A DNA stretch of 64,000 nt from Ridgeia piscesae (lineage: Eukaryota > Annelida > Polychaeta > Sabellida > Siboglinidae), in NCBI GenBank assembly GCA_025642075.2, contig JAODUO010000850.1, forward strand, positions 108,501 through 172,500, read 5' to 3'. Of the stretch, positions 35,101 to 47,566 are shown piece by piece. The notes beneath the pieces were generated by a model that saw nothing but the letters and a program-made list of their open reading frames with translations, did not search any database and was not told where the DNA came from. The first letter of the stretch is position 1; each line of letters begins with the position of its first letter. The position numbers and the translations under genes are program-made.

Positions 35101-38100
35101 GTCTTGAGTTTAGATTGTTCACACAGCAATGTTCACAGCAGCCTCTTGTCCTCAGATATGTCTTGAGTTTAGATTGTTCACACAGCAATGTTCACAGCAG
35201 CCTCTTGTCCTCAGATATGTCTTGAGTTTAGATCGTTCACACAGCAATGTTCAAAGCAGCCTCTTGTCCTCAGATATGTCTTGAGTTTAGATTGTTCACA
35301 CAGCAATGTTCACAGCAGCCTCTTGTCCTCAGATATGTCTTGAGTTTAGATTGTTCACACAGCAATGTTCAACAGCAGCCTCTTGTCCTCAGATATGCCT
35401 TGAGTTTAGATCGTTCACACAGCAATGTTCACAGCAGCCTCTTGTCCTCAGATATGTCTTGAGTTTGGATTGTTCACACAGCAATGTTCACAGCAGCCTC
35501 TTGTCCTCAGATATGCCTTGAGTTTAGATCGTTCACACAGCAATGTTCAAAGCAGCCTCTTGTTCTCAGATATGTCTTAAGTTTAGATCGTTCACACAGC
35601 AATGTTCAAAGCAGCCTCTTGTACTCAGATATGTCTTGAGTTTAGATCGTTCACACAGCAATGTTCAAAGCAGCCTCTTGTACTCAGATATGTCTTGAGT
35701 TTAGATCGTTCACACAGCAATGTTCACAGCAGCCTCTTGTCCTCAGATATGCCTTGAGTTTAGATTGTTCACACAGCAATGTTCACAGCAGCCTCTTGTC
35801 CTCAGATATGCCTTGAGTTTAGATTGTTCACACAGCAATGTTCACAGCAATGTCTTGTCCTCATATGTCTTGAGTTTAGATTGTTCATATAGCAATGTTC
35901 ACAGCAGCCTCTTGTCCTCAGATATGCCTTGAGTTTAGATTGTTCACACAGCAATGTTCACAGCAGCCTCTTGTCCTCAGATATGTCTTGAGTTTAGATT
36001 GTTCATATAGCAATGTTCACAGCAGCCTCTTGTCCTCAGATATGCCTTGAGTTTAGATTGTTCACACAGCAATGTTCACAGCAGCCTCTTGTCCTCAGAT
36101 ATGTCTTGAGTTTAGATTGTTCACACAGCTATGTTCACAGCAGCCTCTTGTCCTCAGATATGTCTTGAGTTTAGATTGTTCACACAGCAATGTTCACAGC
36201 AACATCTTGTATTCAGATATGTCTTGAGTTTAGATTGTTCACACAGCAATGTTCACAGCAGCCTCTTGTCCTCAGATATGTCTTGAGTTTAGATTGTTCA
36301 CACAGCAATGTTCACAGCAACATCTTGTATTCAGATATGTCTTGAGTTTAGATTGTTCACACAGCAATGTTCACAGCAGCCTCTTGTCCTCAGATATGTC
36401 TTGAGTTTAGATTGTTCACACAGCAATGTTCACAGCAACATCTTGTATTCAGATATGTCTTGAGTTTAGATTGTTCACACAGCAATGTTCAAAGCAGCCT
36501 CTTGTCCTCAGATATGTCTTGAGTTTAGATTGTTCACACAGCAATGTTCACAGCAGCCTCTTGTCCTCAGATATGTCTTGAGTTTAGATCGTTCACACAG
36601 CAATGTTCACAGCAATTTTCTGTCTCCAGGACGTGCCTTCAGTGTTCCTCGTCCTGTCCAACTGTCTCCAAAGAAGGACGCACCTGTCAGGAATCCTCCA
36701 CAGACCAAGCCAGCAGAGACAATCAACAAGGACGACTGTCCCCAAGGTAGACCTCTTCCAGTTAATCATACCTTCATCTTCCTTCATGTTTTGAAAATCC
36801 CTCATTATTGCATTTCCACAGTGTAATTGTGTCACGTTTGTATCGCGTCTAGTTATGTGTTTGTACTAGAGACAGTCCTTGACAAAGTCAGTTACTCAGG
36901 AGTTGTTAACTGTGAGCTGTGAATCTACAACAAATTATATGTATTTATCCCCGTCAGTTACTTCCCACGGCATAGATACATGAAAAAAGTATATATTCCA
37001 AACTGTGGAATCCATTATTTCAATTAACATGTTAACAAAGCAAAAAAGTAAGTTAAATATAGGGGTGAATGCATTTAAATTAAAACAGATATTTAGTAGA
37101 TAACATGTGTCTTTTTCCATGTGTCGTTGCAGAAGTGTTGTCACCCTACAGCACTGTAACAGTGGCGCCCCCTAGTGACCAAGAGAGCAGCTCTGACACA
37201 GAGATACAGTTCAGCTTGCACACATTGGACACTGCACACCTGAAAGAGTACGACTGCTCCGTGAAGCCACGCAGACGGAAGGGAAAAGGGGAAAACATTT
37301 CAAGGAAGACAGAACCGAAGCAGAAGGAACCTCCAGTAATGGGTGAGGCAGCTAAACTTTGGCTCGAAGTAGTTGGCCACACCCCTCAGACACACATGGC
37401 GACTGTTCTGGTTACTTCAATTTACACACAACAAATTTTATATTTTAGTTTTTACCCATTAGACCTTGGATGACTGAAAGTAGCCAGATGCCTGTCTCTG
37501 TGAGTGACTAGAAACTTGGATAATGCATGTACTGGGTAAATGGTGTCATCGCCTGGATACTTATGTACCTTCTGACATTGGAATCTTTAGTTTATTTGCT
37601 GTGCACTAGGGACATATTGGACATGGCTTTGTATTGGAATTTGGGAGATACTGAATTAGCACTGTTTGAAAATATCAACTGATAAAAGTTTCTACAGTTG
37701 TTTTGTATCCTGTGCAAACTCACATAGACATAAAATATACTAAGCCATGCCATAGGTGGTTTAATGAGTGATTGTAATAGTGACAAAGTCTCACTGATTG
37801 AAGTCACAAAATCAAAAAAGTTAAGTTACTTATATGCTGGTTTACGGATGTTAAGACACTAGTTTGACACTCGGTGACAGTGACACAAATGAGTCGAGGG
37901 TTTGAGAGTGCTGTCTTTGGTGTTAGCATTGTTTTATATCATGTTCAGTTAAGTTAGATCTCCACATAATGCAAAATAACCTCTTGGTTCGATTGCATCC
38001 AAGACACGGCTGAAATTGTTATATTTCACAGAAATGTCAACTGTTTTTCACATATCCATTGGTTTCAGCCAGCAATGTGATTTATTACTATAAATTACTG

Positions 38101-41100
38101 CAGTTTCGAAATGTGTGTATGACCATTTTGTTTCAGATGAGTCGTCACGGAAACTGAGAAACCATCTGTATACAGCGTGCAAGTCATGTGACCTTGAATC
38201 ACTACGGAAACTGCTGCAAGACCTGTGCCTTGAGGCGTCAAGTACAGAACACTGCACTGATTTAGAGGAACAGCAGAATATAGACTGCTCCCCTTCAGAT
38301 GGTCTGGAGGAGCAGCAGAACAGAGAAGGTGCTATACAAGTGCAGAGTGCAAAATGTGAAAGAACTGACAATGTAGAAAAAGGAACGCACACAAACATTG
38401 ACAACAGTAAAGCTGGGATTTTGAATATGACATTCGGAGATGGACAGAGGACATTATTGCATGTGACAGCAGAAGCAGGAAGCATTGAGATGGTCTCTGC
38501 GTTACTACGTGCAGGGGCTGACCCTATGGTCAAGTAAGTCTGACACCCATACTCACATAAGTCTGACCTTGTAGTGAAATAAACCTGACCTCATAATCAT
38601 GTCAGTCTGCAAATAGAGCTGACCCTGTGCTGTAGTAAGTCTGACATGTAATCAAGTAACTAACATCATTCGAGTACTCATTTTGTGTTTCAGGTGAAAT
38701 AGTTAAATTATTGGAATAATAATTTATCAGTAGTCACAGCCTTTTCTTAGTTGTTTTATTGTTTATCCTTTTTAGCCTATTTTTCATTCATGTCAACATT
38801 TTGTACTGGCATTTAAATTTGTATTTACATGTTTATTGAGAGATTACAAAAACACTTCCTTAAAGTGTCAGTACATACAACATTCTAGGAATTATATACC
38901 ATTTCAGCATCATGACATGGACAACAGTGTTACGATTACTTCCTACTTACTGCTCCCATAAGTCGCCTGGTTGTAAGAGTGTGCCATTGATATATGATTC
39001 ACCTGTCGACGCCAGTCTTCGCTGTTGTGTGCTGATGGGTGTTTCTGCGGAGGTCTTCCTCATCCACTCTGTCATCTTCTCACCATCTCTCTCTCTGTTT
39101 TCCTCATCATCTTTTCCTATAACTGTTCTTTGTGTTATTGTTTTAAGTCATTTGATCTTGTCACGTGGCCATGCCGTATATCTCACCCTCCACCTTGTTT
39201 ATGACTATTATATTTTAATCACGTTTTTATCATTTCTGCCAGAACTAAACATGGAATACATCCTGATTGTCTGTTTTCGCCAGAGACAAGCAAGGACGAA
39301 CACCCTACGCAGTTGCCAGTAATAAACACACAAGGAATGAGTTCAGGAGATTTCGAACCGAGTTCCCCGACAAATACAACTACGAAGAAGCTAAGGTAGG
39401 ATCCACCGCGGTATCTAGGTGATACCAAGATCTGAAATTAGTTTTGAGTTTCATATGTTCTGTGTACACCCAATGTGTTGTTGTGAACAATTGCGCAATG
39501 TCTCTAGACTAAGTCATGTGACCAGAGGTTATATCACTAAGCTGGTATCCATGTCACCAGTGACAGCCCTGGCCACTTGAGTCAATACTGGGTGATTGGT
39601 AAGGGGTGGGGTCATTACCCTCTAGACTAGAGTCTTTGGGACACGGGAAATGCCAGTGCCAATGGTCATCATTACCACCAGAGTCACTACTAAGACGGTG
39701 TCCAGGTTGATACTGATGGTCAGTTCAGAACCGTATTTCACCAGTTGGTGGGTTTAGCTGCGACAGTGACTGTTCCACGCCCCTGTTCATTACATAGTGC
39801 CTAACGGTGCTTGTTTGGTTGACCTCTGACCTCAGGTTCATGAGGGTGTTGGCACTAACTACAGTAGACTCCTACTTGGAAGTATAAACCTGTTACGTTA
39901 GTGTCTCTTATAATGATATCTGGTTCATTATAGCAATGTGCTGACGAATATTTCTATAGACGTATGTGAGATCACGTGGCCAAGAAAGGTGTGGATTGTA
40001 GCACATCCACTTGGCGCGCTGGTGGGTCTATACCCAGTCACGGCAGGTATGGTATATTTATTAAAACCTAGCTCTCAACATTGGGGTCTGTATATCCCTC
40101 GTGAATCGGAGAGTCATGTTAATGTTGGTCCCATCTCAATTTGGGTCATAAAAGAACCAGCAAGGGTGACAGGAACCCTGGCACCCTGGCAGTGACCACC
40201 TTCAGTGCCAGCATAGAAAGGTCAGTTAGGCGTAAATGTTCTGAAAAAGACTGACTAGTTCAATGGACCTCACAAGATCATACCGTTGTAACCACAATAT
40301 ATACAGACTAGTCAGTTAGTTGAACTCTGCCAAGTGCTGCAAACAACTAGAACTAGAAATGTGCGTAGACCAGATATTTACTCACCCAAAATAGGTGGTG
40401 AAGGTTCCAGGGGGTGTCATTGTGGACTGAGGGTGTCACTGTGGACTGAGGGTGTCACTGTGGACTGAGGGTGTCACTCTGGACTGAGGGTGTCACTCTG
40501 GACTGAGGGTGTCACTCTGGGCTGAGGGTGTCACTGTGGACTGAGGGTGTCACTCTGAACTGAGGGTGTCACTCTGGGCTGAGGGTGTCACTGTGGACTG
40601 AGGGTGTCACTGGACTGAGGGTGTCACTGTGGACTGAGGGTGTCACTCTGGACTGAGGGTGTCACTCGGGGACTGAGGGTGTCACTCTGGACTGAGGGTG
40701 TCACTCTGGGCTGAGGGTGTCACTGTGGACTGAGGGTGTCACTCTGGACTGAGGGTGTCACTGTGGGCTGAGGGTGTCACTGTGGACTGAGGGTGTCACT
40801 GTGCACTGAGGGTGTCACTGTGGACTGAGGGTGTCACTGTGGACTGAGGGTGTCACTCTGGACTGAGGGTGTCACTCTGGGCTGAGGGTGTCACTGTGGA
40901 CTGAGGGTGTCACTGTGGACTGAGGGTGTCACTGTGGACTGAGGGTGTCACTGTGGACTGATGGTGTCACTGTGGACTGAGGGTGTCACTCTGGGCTGAG
41001 GGTGTCACTGTGGACTGAGGGTGTCACTCTGTAAGATCTCTCAAGCCAGACAATGGAGAAACCTTACGACTGGTTCTAATATGTGGAGAGACACAATTTA

Positions 41101-44100
41101 CAGCACAGACACCAGTGACATCTGCTCTGGTCCTGTGGTAGTAGTTTCAGAATCACAAACGTGAGTAACAAATTGAGCAGTTATCATTCGTTATAGCATC
41201 TTCTGTAAACTTTATATTTGTCTTGTGTCTATAGGTCACTACTCAATATTTCTGATGTTAACATCTTCCATTTCCCAAATCTGTCTATACCCATGTCTCA
41301 CTGCTGGTCCCACTTCCTCCCAGATCCCTGAGGCCCTATCCCAGGAGCTGGAGGACAAGAAGAAGGAGAGGGAGGCAGCGAGGAAGAGGGCCCAGCGGAA
41401 AGCCAAGAAAGAAAGGTTAAAGGTCAGTCTGTGTTTCACTACATGAACCTTTTTCACCTGATATGACTGACTCAATGCCCAAATTTATATTTACTGTTTA
41501 ATACTTATGTAAGAGTTCTGTAGATGTGTCTATAGGTGTTCAAGGTCACTTGCTAAGGATCAAAACTAATTTAAAACTGCAAAATTGTATTTAAGAGCTT
41601 TTAGCAACATCAGCGAAATGGGCCCCAGATGTTTGTTGAAATTTGATTTCCACCTTAAACCGGAGTTGGTCTATTTTAGAAGCAGTCTTTCTGATGCTAT
41701 ATATAAAGAGGGATATGAAGTCAAGAATCATCCTAGACAGACTCAAAAAAGGAAATAAAATACATCTTTGTAAACCGGCTGCTAAATATCATCTGCTGAA
41801 AATGCACTATGTTTATTTTCTAGGATCAGAAAGCTGAAGAGGCAAAGAAGTTGGCAGAAACGAAAGAGACAGACCGCTTCCTTGGCCTCAGTGACCGTGA
41901 GAAGGTAGAACAATATGTATACAGTGTACATGTCATGAGAACACTCTAATAATCTACCCCAGGTAACTTACATATTAACTAAGCCATGGCCCTGTCTGCA
42001 TGTGTCTTGTTTCTCCAGGGTTCACAGTCATTTAGACATTTTATGCTTGCAATGTGGTTGGTTTATTTTGTATAGAATACAAAACTTGTGTACAGTTGTC
42101 CCCATAGCATACTGGATATGAGTATGTGATGCAGTAAATTATCCAACTGCTGCACATTTGACAAATAAAAGTTTGGCTTAGACGATGACTCAATGCAATT
42201 TGGTAGTATACGTAACCATTTCCGTGGTTATGTGTATTTGGTTGATATGCCTGGACAACCTAATTTGTTTTTCATTTTTATCTCACAGCTTGAAATAAAA
42301 AATGCTGATGGATTTAGTTACACAACTTTTTATTGTGTTTCAGGTTCACTGCTATAACAAATTTGATTATAAGATATAAATAAACTTACCATTTGGTAGA
42401 AATATAACAGATAAATGGTGCTGTTTCATGTCTTACTATATTGCAGTATGTCAAATTGATGCATGGCATCAAGAGTGATGCCTGGCGTCAAGAGTGATGC
42501 ATGGCATCAAGAGTGATGCCTGGCATCAAGAGTGATGCCTGGCGTCAAGAGTGATGCCTGGCGTCAAGAGTGATGCCTGGCGTCAAGAGTGATGCCTGGC
42601 GTCAAGAGTGATGCATGGCGTCAAGAGTGATGCCTGGCGTCAAGAGTGATGCCTGGCGTCAAGAGTGATGCCTGGCGTCAAGAGTGATGCCTGGCGTCAG
42701 GAGTGATGCCTGGCATCAGGAGTGATGCCTGGCATCAGGAGTGATGCCTGGCATCAAGAGTGATGCCTGGCATCAAGAGTGATGCCTGGCATCAAGAGTG
42801 ATGCCTGGCGTCAAGAGTGATGCCTGGCGTCAAGAGTGATGCCTGGCGTCAAGAGTGATGCCTGGCGTCAAGAGTGATGCCTGGCGTCAAGAGTGATGCC
42901 TGGCGTCAAGAGTGATGCCTGGCGTCAAGAGTGATGCCTGGCGTCAAGAGTGATGCCTGGCGTCAAGAGTGATGCCTGGCGTCAAGAGTGATGCCTGGCG
43001 TCAAGAGTGATGCCTGGCGTCAAGAGTGATGCCTGGCGTCAAGAGTGATGCCTGGCGTCAAGAGTGATGCCTGGCGTCAAGAGTGATGCCTGGCGTCAAG
43101 AGTGATGCCTGGCGTCAAGAGTGATGCCTGGCGTCAAGAGTGATGCCTGGCGTCAAGAGTGATGCCTGGCGTCAAGAGTGATGCCTGGCGTCAAGAGTGA
43201 TGCCTGGCGTCAAGAGTGATGCCTGGCGTCAAGAGTGATGCCTGGCGTCAAGAGTGATGCCTGGCGTCAAGAGTGATGCCTGGCGTCAAGAGTGATGCCT
43301 GGCGTCAAGAGTGATGCCTGGCGTCAAGAGTGATGCCTGGCATTAATATGACATGTCTAATGTTGCAGCGTGCCCTGATGGCCGAGAGACGACTGCTGGG
43401 TCAGATGTCAACACAAGGGGACACCGCCGTTGTACTCAGGTTTGTATCATCGTTGCCATGGTAACTGGTCATGACAACATTCAGCAGTCCCATTCTTATC
43501 AATTAATACAATTCTTGCTATTGCGATTAAATCTTAAATGACCTGACTTGAAATAAAACTTTCTTGTCAACATGACACACTGGTCAGGTTGCATCTCAAC
43601 TATTTTAATCAGACATTGTTGTTCAATGGGCTGCCAGTATCTCCGTCTAAAATTGTGCGTGGTGTGCGTGGTGTCCATGTTAGTGCTGTCAGGTTGTAGC
43701 TGGATGAATTCCTCTTGGGCACTGACCCAATCCAAGTTCACCTTCATCTTTGTAATTGTATGTCCACATTGATCTACTGACCACTGTTGTCTGGGTGTCT
43801 GTGTGTCCACACTGATCTACTGACCACTGTGGTCTGGGTGTCATTGTTTGAAGTCACCACACACCATCTCATTTTGAGTGTCCTTCTTGGACACTTCAAG
43901 TGGAATATGTCCCTTTTCTATTTGTCACTTTCATTTGCAATAACAATGGTTACAGTGTGTTATGTACTCTGAATTTAGGTCATCGTGTATATGTATTTTA
44001 GCTCCATATCGACTTGAGTTTCACAAAAGATGTTCTTACTTTCCATACTCAGTATTTCACCCCCGTCTATTTTTACTAGCCACATCATGTCGTCTACTTG

Positions 44101-44958
44101 ACTTCTCCCGTTGCTAGTCGACCACTGTTTCTGATGCTCCCCACTCCACCACAACAATCTAATAACAATTGAAACATTCATTCACAGTTTTCAGTTTGTA
44201 TAGTTATTAGCAATACATAGTAGTATTTATATATTTTTCAATTTGTTTAGATTGGGATGTCTTATCATTTCTCAGGCAGTTTCCAATAATGAAGAAGTAA
44301 CAACAAAATCATTATAAAGTCACAACAAAATAATTATAAAGTCACAACAAAGTCATTATAAAGTCACAACAAAGGTTATACATAACATGACTCAATATTG
44401 CTGGATTCAGTCAGTAGGCTACACAGAGTCGCCAAATGACCACTTGTTTTTTGTCAAATATTACCATGTATATGTAGACAAACTTGCCAATCAGTCTTTT
44501 AAATAGAGGTTTGATTGAAAATGCTAGTAGAAATAACATTACATTATTTATAACTGATAATATATTATTATAATAAAAAGATGAACACACCAAAGAAATG
44601 ACACATGTAGCCATTAAACACAAAAGCAAACTGTTAGGCTACATTTTGCCACCTGAAAAAGTAATGAGCAATACTTATTTGTTGTCGTCATGTTTGGCAA
44701 CAATTAAGAATGGAGTTACCCAATATGTGCTTCTGTTGCATAATGCTCAATCTCATTGAATCATAACAATCAATAATGAAATCGCTGGTAATGTAGGATT
44801 GCCCAAACTGCACAGTTACTCAAGAGACGTCCTTTTGTTGCAGTCGTTGCTGGCAGTGTGGCGCTGACATCAGTGGCAAGGTGCCATTTGAGTACCTCGA
44901 CTTCAGGTTTTGCTCACCGCGATGTCTCAAACAACATCGGACCAGTCACAAGTCTTAA
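29104..44958 (+). CDS. ANKZF1: ANKZF1/Vms1 ribosome-rescue peptidyl-tRNA hydrolase
   Basis: ANKZF1 (yeast Vms1) releases nascent chains from stalled 60S subunits in ribosome quality control and binds p97/Cdc48. Fifteen coding exons: 29105-29225, 29798-29892, 30423-30519, 32484-32728, 33072-33187, 33366-33513, 34465-34687, 36630-36746, 37133-37342, 38137-38533, 39284-39395, 41324-41422, 41824-41904, 43369-43439, 44844-44958. Phases agree at every junction and sum to 748 codons plus TAA, near the human length. Zinc finger: C59, C62, H75, H81. The VLRF1 domain (about 187-350) holds RAKRGTAQ, with Q247 matching the catalytic glutamine. Ankyrin repeats lie near 560-600 ([11 protein letters not shown]). 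A p97-binding VIM-like [11 protein letters not shown] has Lys for the first Arg. The C-terminal treble clef is C713, C716, C734, C738. Start ATG follows an acceptor, so a 5' UTR exon is upstream. Confidence 0.95.
29876..30165 (+). repeat. Iterated exon 2 end and splice donor in ANKZF1 intron 2
   Basis: The last bases of exon 2 with its donor (GACAGGCGCCAACAG then GTAGGG) recur about five times into the intron as GTGACAGGCGCCAACAGGTAA and GTGACAGGTTCCAACAAGTAG. They are joined by AGCATTCATTAACCATTCC or a longer spacer, giving a composite period near 117 bp. Several copies keep an AG/GTAATG or AA/GTAGGG donor-like junction. Confidence 0.85.
30713..32285. mobile_element. hAT-like element in ANKZF1 intron 3
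   Basis: Inverted termini CAGGGGTAGAAATA (left) and CAGGGGTCGAAATA (right, read inward). Flanking GTGGATT and GTGGATGT look like an 8-bp duplication with one lost base. Subterminal words CTGGCAGTC and GGACTGCC recur at both ends, as hAT transposase sites do. The 1.57-kb interior has no transposase frame. It contains a minisatellite of ACACCAGAAACATA-type units (30905-31035) and a possible exon on the minus strand at 31157-31049. Non-autonomous. Confidence 0.75.
31049..31157 (-). other. Possible terminal exon inside hAT-like element
   Basis: After a TTTTAG acceptor the minus strand is open to a stop: [20 protein letters not shown], then [15 protein letters not shown] and TGA. The Ser/Asp-rich composition is protein-like and its end position fits a terminal exon. 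No upstream exon is proven, so it may be a captured host exon, a residue of the parent element's gene, or chance. Confidence 0.3.
33912..34276. mobile_element. TTAA-flanked MITE in ANKZF1 intron 6
   Basis: TTAA at 33912-33915 and 34273-34276 bracket inverted ends AGCGACATGATC and AGCGACATGGTC; the symmetry extends into AAAAGCC and TTTTTATTGCAAAATC. A TTAA target duplication points to a piggyBac-type transposase in trans. There is no coding capacity. Confidence 0.75.
35031..36615 (+). repeat. 59-bp tandem array in ANKZF1 intron 7
   Basis: About 27 head-to-tail copies of a 59-bp unit containing AGCAGCCTCTTGTCCTCAG, ATATGTCTTGAGTTTAGATT and GTTCACACAGCAATGTTCAC. Variants (AACATCTTGTATTCAG, ATATGCCTTG) recur in groups, suggesting later block duplications. 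The array ends about 15 bases before exon 8. Each unit contains a pyrimidine-rich CTCTTGTCCTCAG resembling an acceptor. Open frames across it are artefacts. Confidence 0.95.
40410..41034 (+). repeat. 19-bp tandem array in ANKZF1 intron 11
   Basis: About 32 copies of GGACTGAGGGTGTCACTGT, with common variants CTCTGGGCTGAGGG and a few indels (for example TCACTGGACTG near 40610). It is GC-richer than the surrounding intron. It ends about 290 bp before exon 12. Confidence 0.95.
42443..43343 (+). repeat. 19-bp tandem array in ANKZF1 intron 13
   Basis: About 47 copies of GATGCCTGGCGTCAAGAGT. Variant copies (GGCATC, TGCATGG, CAGGAGT) cluster in the first third, and the last ~550 bases are essentially identical copies, which indicates recent expansion. 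It ends about 25 bp before exon 14. It is unrelated in sequence to the other 19-bp array. Confidence 0.96.
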
Positions 44959-45150
44959 TTTGGGACCAAAATGCACTTTCTTGTCACTTCATTAATATTA
45001 CTGCATGAATTTGTTGGTACAGTACAGCCATGTTTATTGTTATGTTCCATCGATTATTTCTGCCTGTTCAGTATTGTAATATAATATTATAATTAACAAA
45101 GCAGACTATTTTCATGTGTACATTTTGCAATGATAAATGTGTAAAGGTGA

Positions 45151-45156
45151 AATAAA
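45151..45156 (+). terminator. Poly(A) signal candidate, ANKZF1
   Basis: AATAAA about 190 bp after the ANKZF1 stop, the first such hexamer downstream. Confidence 0.5.
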
Positions 45157-45174
45157 AGCAAACTGAATTCCTCT

Positions 45175-45714
45175 TCCTACTTTCCTCGCTTCTATTCTGC
45201 CCTCTTGTACTGCACCAACACCCTCTGTTACAGTAGATACAGTTTGTGACCCAGTTGCAGACATTTACCAGTTGTAAGTGGGAGGAACGTATGACATCAA
45301 CGTTCACCAGCTGGTGCTTGTTGTCTGTACAAGACGACTGGAATGCAGCATTGATACAGCTGTGAAATATGTCGTGTGAAACATGCAGACTCTAGCACAA
45401 CATCACTGAGACCCTCGGCTGATTGTAAAGTGCCAAGAATCACCCATTGGTAAATTGTAGATAAACTGACAATGAAGATGTTGCTGGTGGGATCCCACAT
45501 GACAGAGGCTTACTCCAACACAGGCGGACCAGGCCTTGCTAGCAATGTGGGGGGCATCCTTTAAGGGTTCTGTATACAAAAGAGCTTGTTTGGTTTGCTT
45601 TGGCAGTGGTAGTCTGGGTGTGTTTTCCCCAATGAAGGTGGGCAGTCACTCCTACACCTAGATGTTGCTATAGAGGTTGCTATGTTGCTATGAGAGCCTT
45701 GCACCGTCAGTATA
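45175..45714. other. Intergenic, nothing recognised
   Basis: No gene or RNA recognised; the sequence leads into a LINE remnant. Confidence 0.4.
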
Positions 45715-45905
45715 GGTAAGGTCCCATTTGACTGGAGACATGCTAATATGTCTGCAGTGTTCAGGAAGGATAATAAACCAGTCACTGTAAACTATAGACT
45801 AGTAAATACCTCGCATACATCAGTCACTGTAAACTATAGACCAGTATATACCTCGCATACATCAGTATGCTGCAAACTATTTGAACATGTTATTGTCATG
45901 GATTG
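45715..45905 (+). mobile_element. LINE reverse transcriptase remnant
   Basis: Conceptual translation gives PFDWRHANMSAVFRKD, VTVNYRLV, VTVNYRPV and SVCCKLFEHVIV, the fingers region of CR1/Jockey-type reverse transcriptases. A 42-bp in-frame tandem duplication (45779-45820 and 45821-45862) repeats the NYR segment. The rest of the element is absent. Confidence 0.7.
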
Positions 45906-47059
45906 CCATGACACTTTTATATTATGTATTTTTTGAGTTTATAAATTTTGCTCAGTGATCGGAGACTCCACCTGGTGATTAATAGTTAGTGTTACTAAAC
46001 AGTGACAATAGGGACAACGGGAAGATAGCGGGATTTGCGGAGAGTGGGAGAGCAACCTATGAGCTGAGCCACAAGGCTGTGTTTTCCGAATCCGGGACAA
46101 AACTAGCTCCCACTGGACAAAACCCCCTTTGGACAAAACCCCTCCATACATAACTCCATCAGGATATAAGCTCCTTCCGGACATTAACCCCTCAGACAAA
46201 ACCCCTCATCATAGATACTAGCCTCTAGAATTAAAAAAATAAATACACTTAATTGCAACATCGCGTCTAAGGGGGCATGCACTTCACAACTTTTAGGAAT
46301 TTCCAGATCTGCCTGACTAACATGACTTTCATTCTTTGTTTTTTGTTTGTTTCCACGTCATTTATATATAATGATTTATTTGAAGTGTAGCTATAAGGCA
46401 CCTATGCATGAGTTGTAGAATAGTCTCTTCAAGCAGCTTCCAGAGTTACCATTCAAGATGTCGTGATACTTGGAGAATGTTCTACTTTGAATCTCACGCA
46501 CCCACACATATGCACGCACACACGCACACACACTAGCTAATATAGTTAACTTGTGAGTTATTATAGAAATAATTTAGATTACCTTTAATAATAATAAATG
46601 ATAAAATATGTATGTAGCGCCGTAAATCTCGACGCTGTTACAAAAACATAAACATTTCTCTAAACAAATTCAAAATTATAAACGTGATCATCTGTCCAAT
46701 AAAATCAGTAAGAAATAAATTTATCAAAAATAAATAAACCAATTCTGTAAATCCACAATAATTGCACTTTTACCCAATGAACGTGTGGGATCTTTCAGAG
46801 TTACTTTCAACATCGGCCAGCAAAATGGGGTAAATAAAATATGCCCAATCTAGTACAAGAACGAATGCCGTACAAAAAACCTTGGTCCAGTAGTTTGACT
46901 GCGTGTTAGTATTTTAGTGTTCCTGCATTCACCAGGTGGCGATGTTTCACTTAAAACTAGTCATACGCTAGAAGGCACTGCATGTCCACTGCCCTACTTC
47001 CTGGTTCCTGTCGAAGTTGAGTGTTACAGTTGGCTCGTAACTTTCAAATTATAGTAGAC
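45906..47059. other. Region upstream of BTB-Kelch gene
   Basis: Around 46085-46205 GGACAAAACCCC-type words recur three times. A short CA repeat lies near 46500. The promoter should lie close to 47059, but no core element is clear. Confidence 0.4.
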
Positions 47060-47502
47060 ATGGGTAAGTACTACGATCCAATGTACTTGTCATTTTATCC
47101 AATGTGAAGTTAAGTGTTTTCAAACAAAGTTGATTCGTTGCGAGAACCAGCACAGAATGGTATAAATTGAATAGACATGCGCACCCTTCAAAAAACATTC
47201 AATAGGGCTAGGCATATAATCGGCCACCGCTAAGGGCGTGGTTCCAGTAGACCGGTGTTACGCCAAACGCAGGCATAAACTACCTACATCGATTATTTAA
47301 ATACGCCTATGAATTATTTATTTGTAATATATAAGATGAACCGTTTTACAATGGTTAATGCGAGTCAGTTATATAATTTAAGTTAATAAATAGGGGACGA
47401 GATCTGCGTGTCGAAACTGGTACGTTCTATGGCATTGACCCCATTGTTGTGAGTACAATTTCCGCCATATGGTAATACACACGTATCGGAACGTTGGAAA
47501 GG

Positions 47503-47566
<64 letters not shown>

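Noticed and set aside
34975..36826. Repeated 60-113-codon frames ([15 protein letters not shown]...)
   Set aside because: They read through the 59-bp intronic array; period 59 shifts frame each unit and keeps stops away. Not genes.
42430..43343. CRISPR-like regular repeats
   Set aside because: 19-bp units are directly contiguous with no unique spacers, in a eukaryotic intron; this is a minisatellite.
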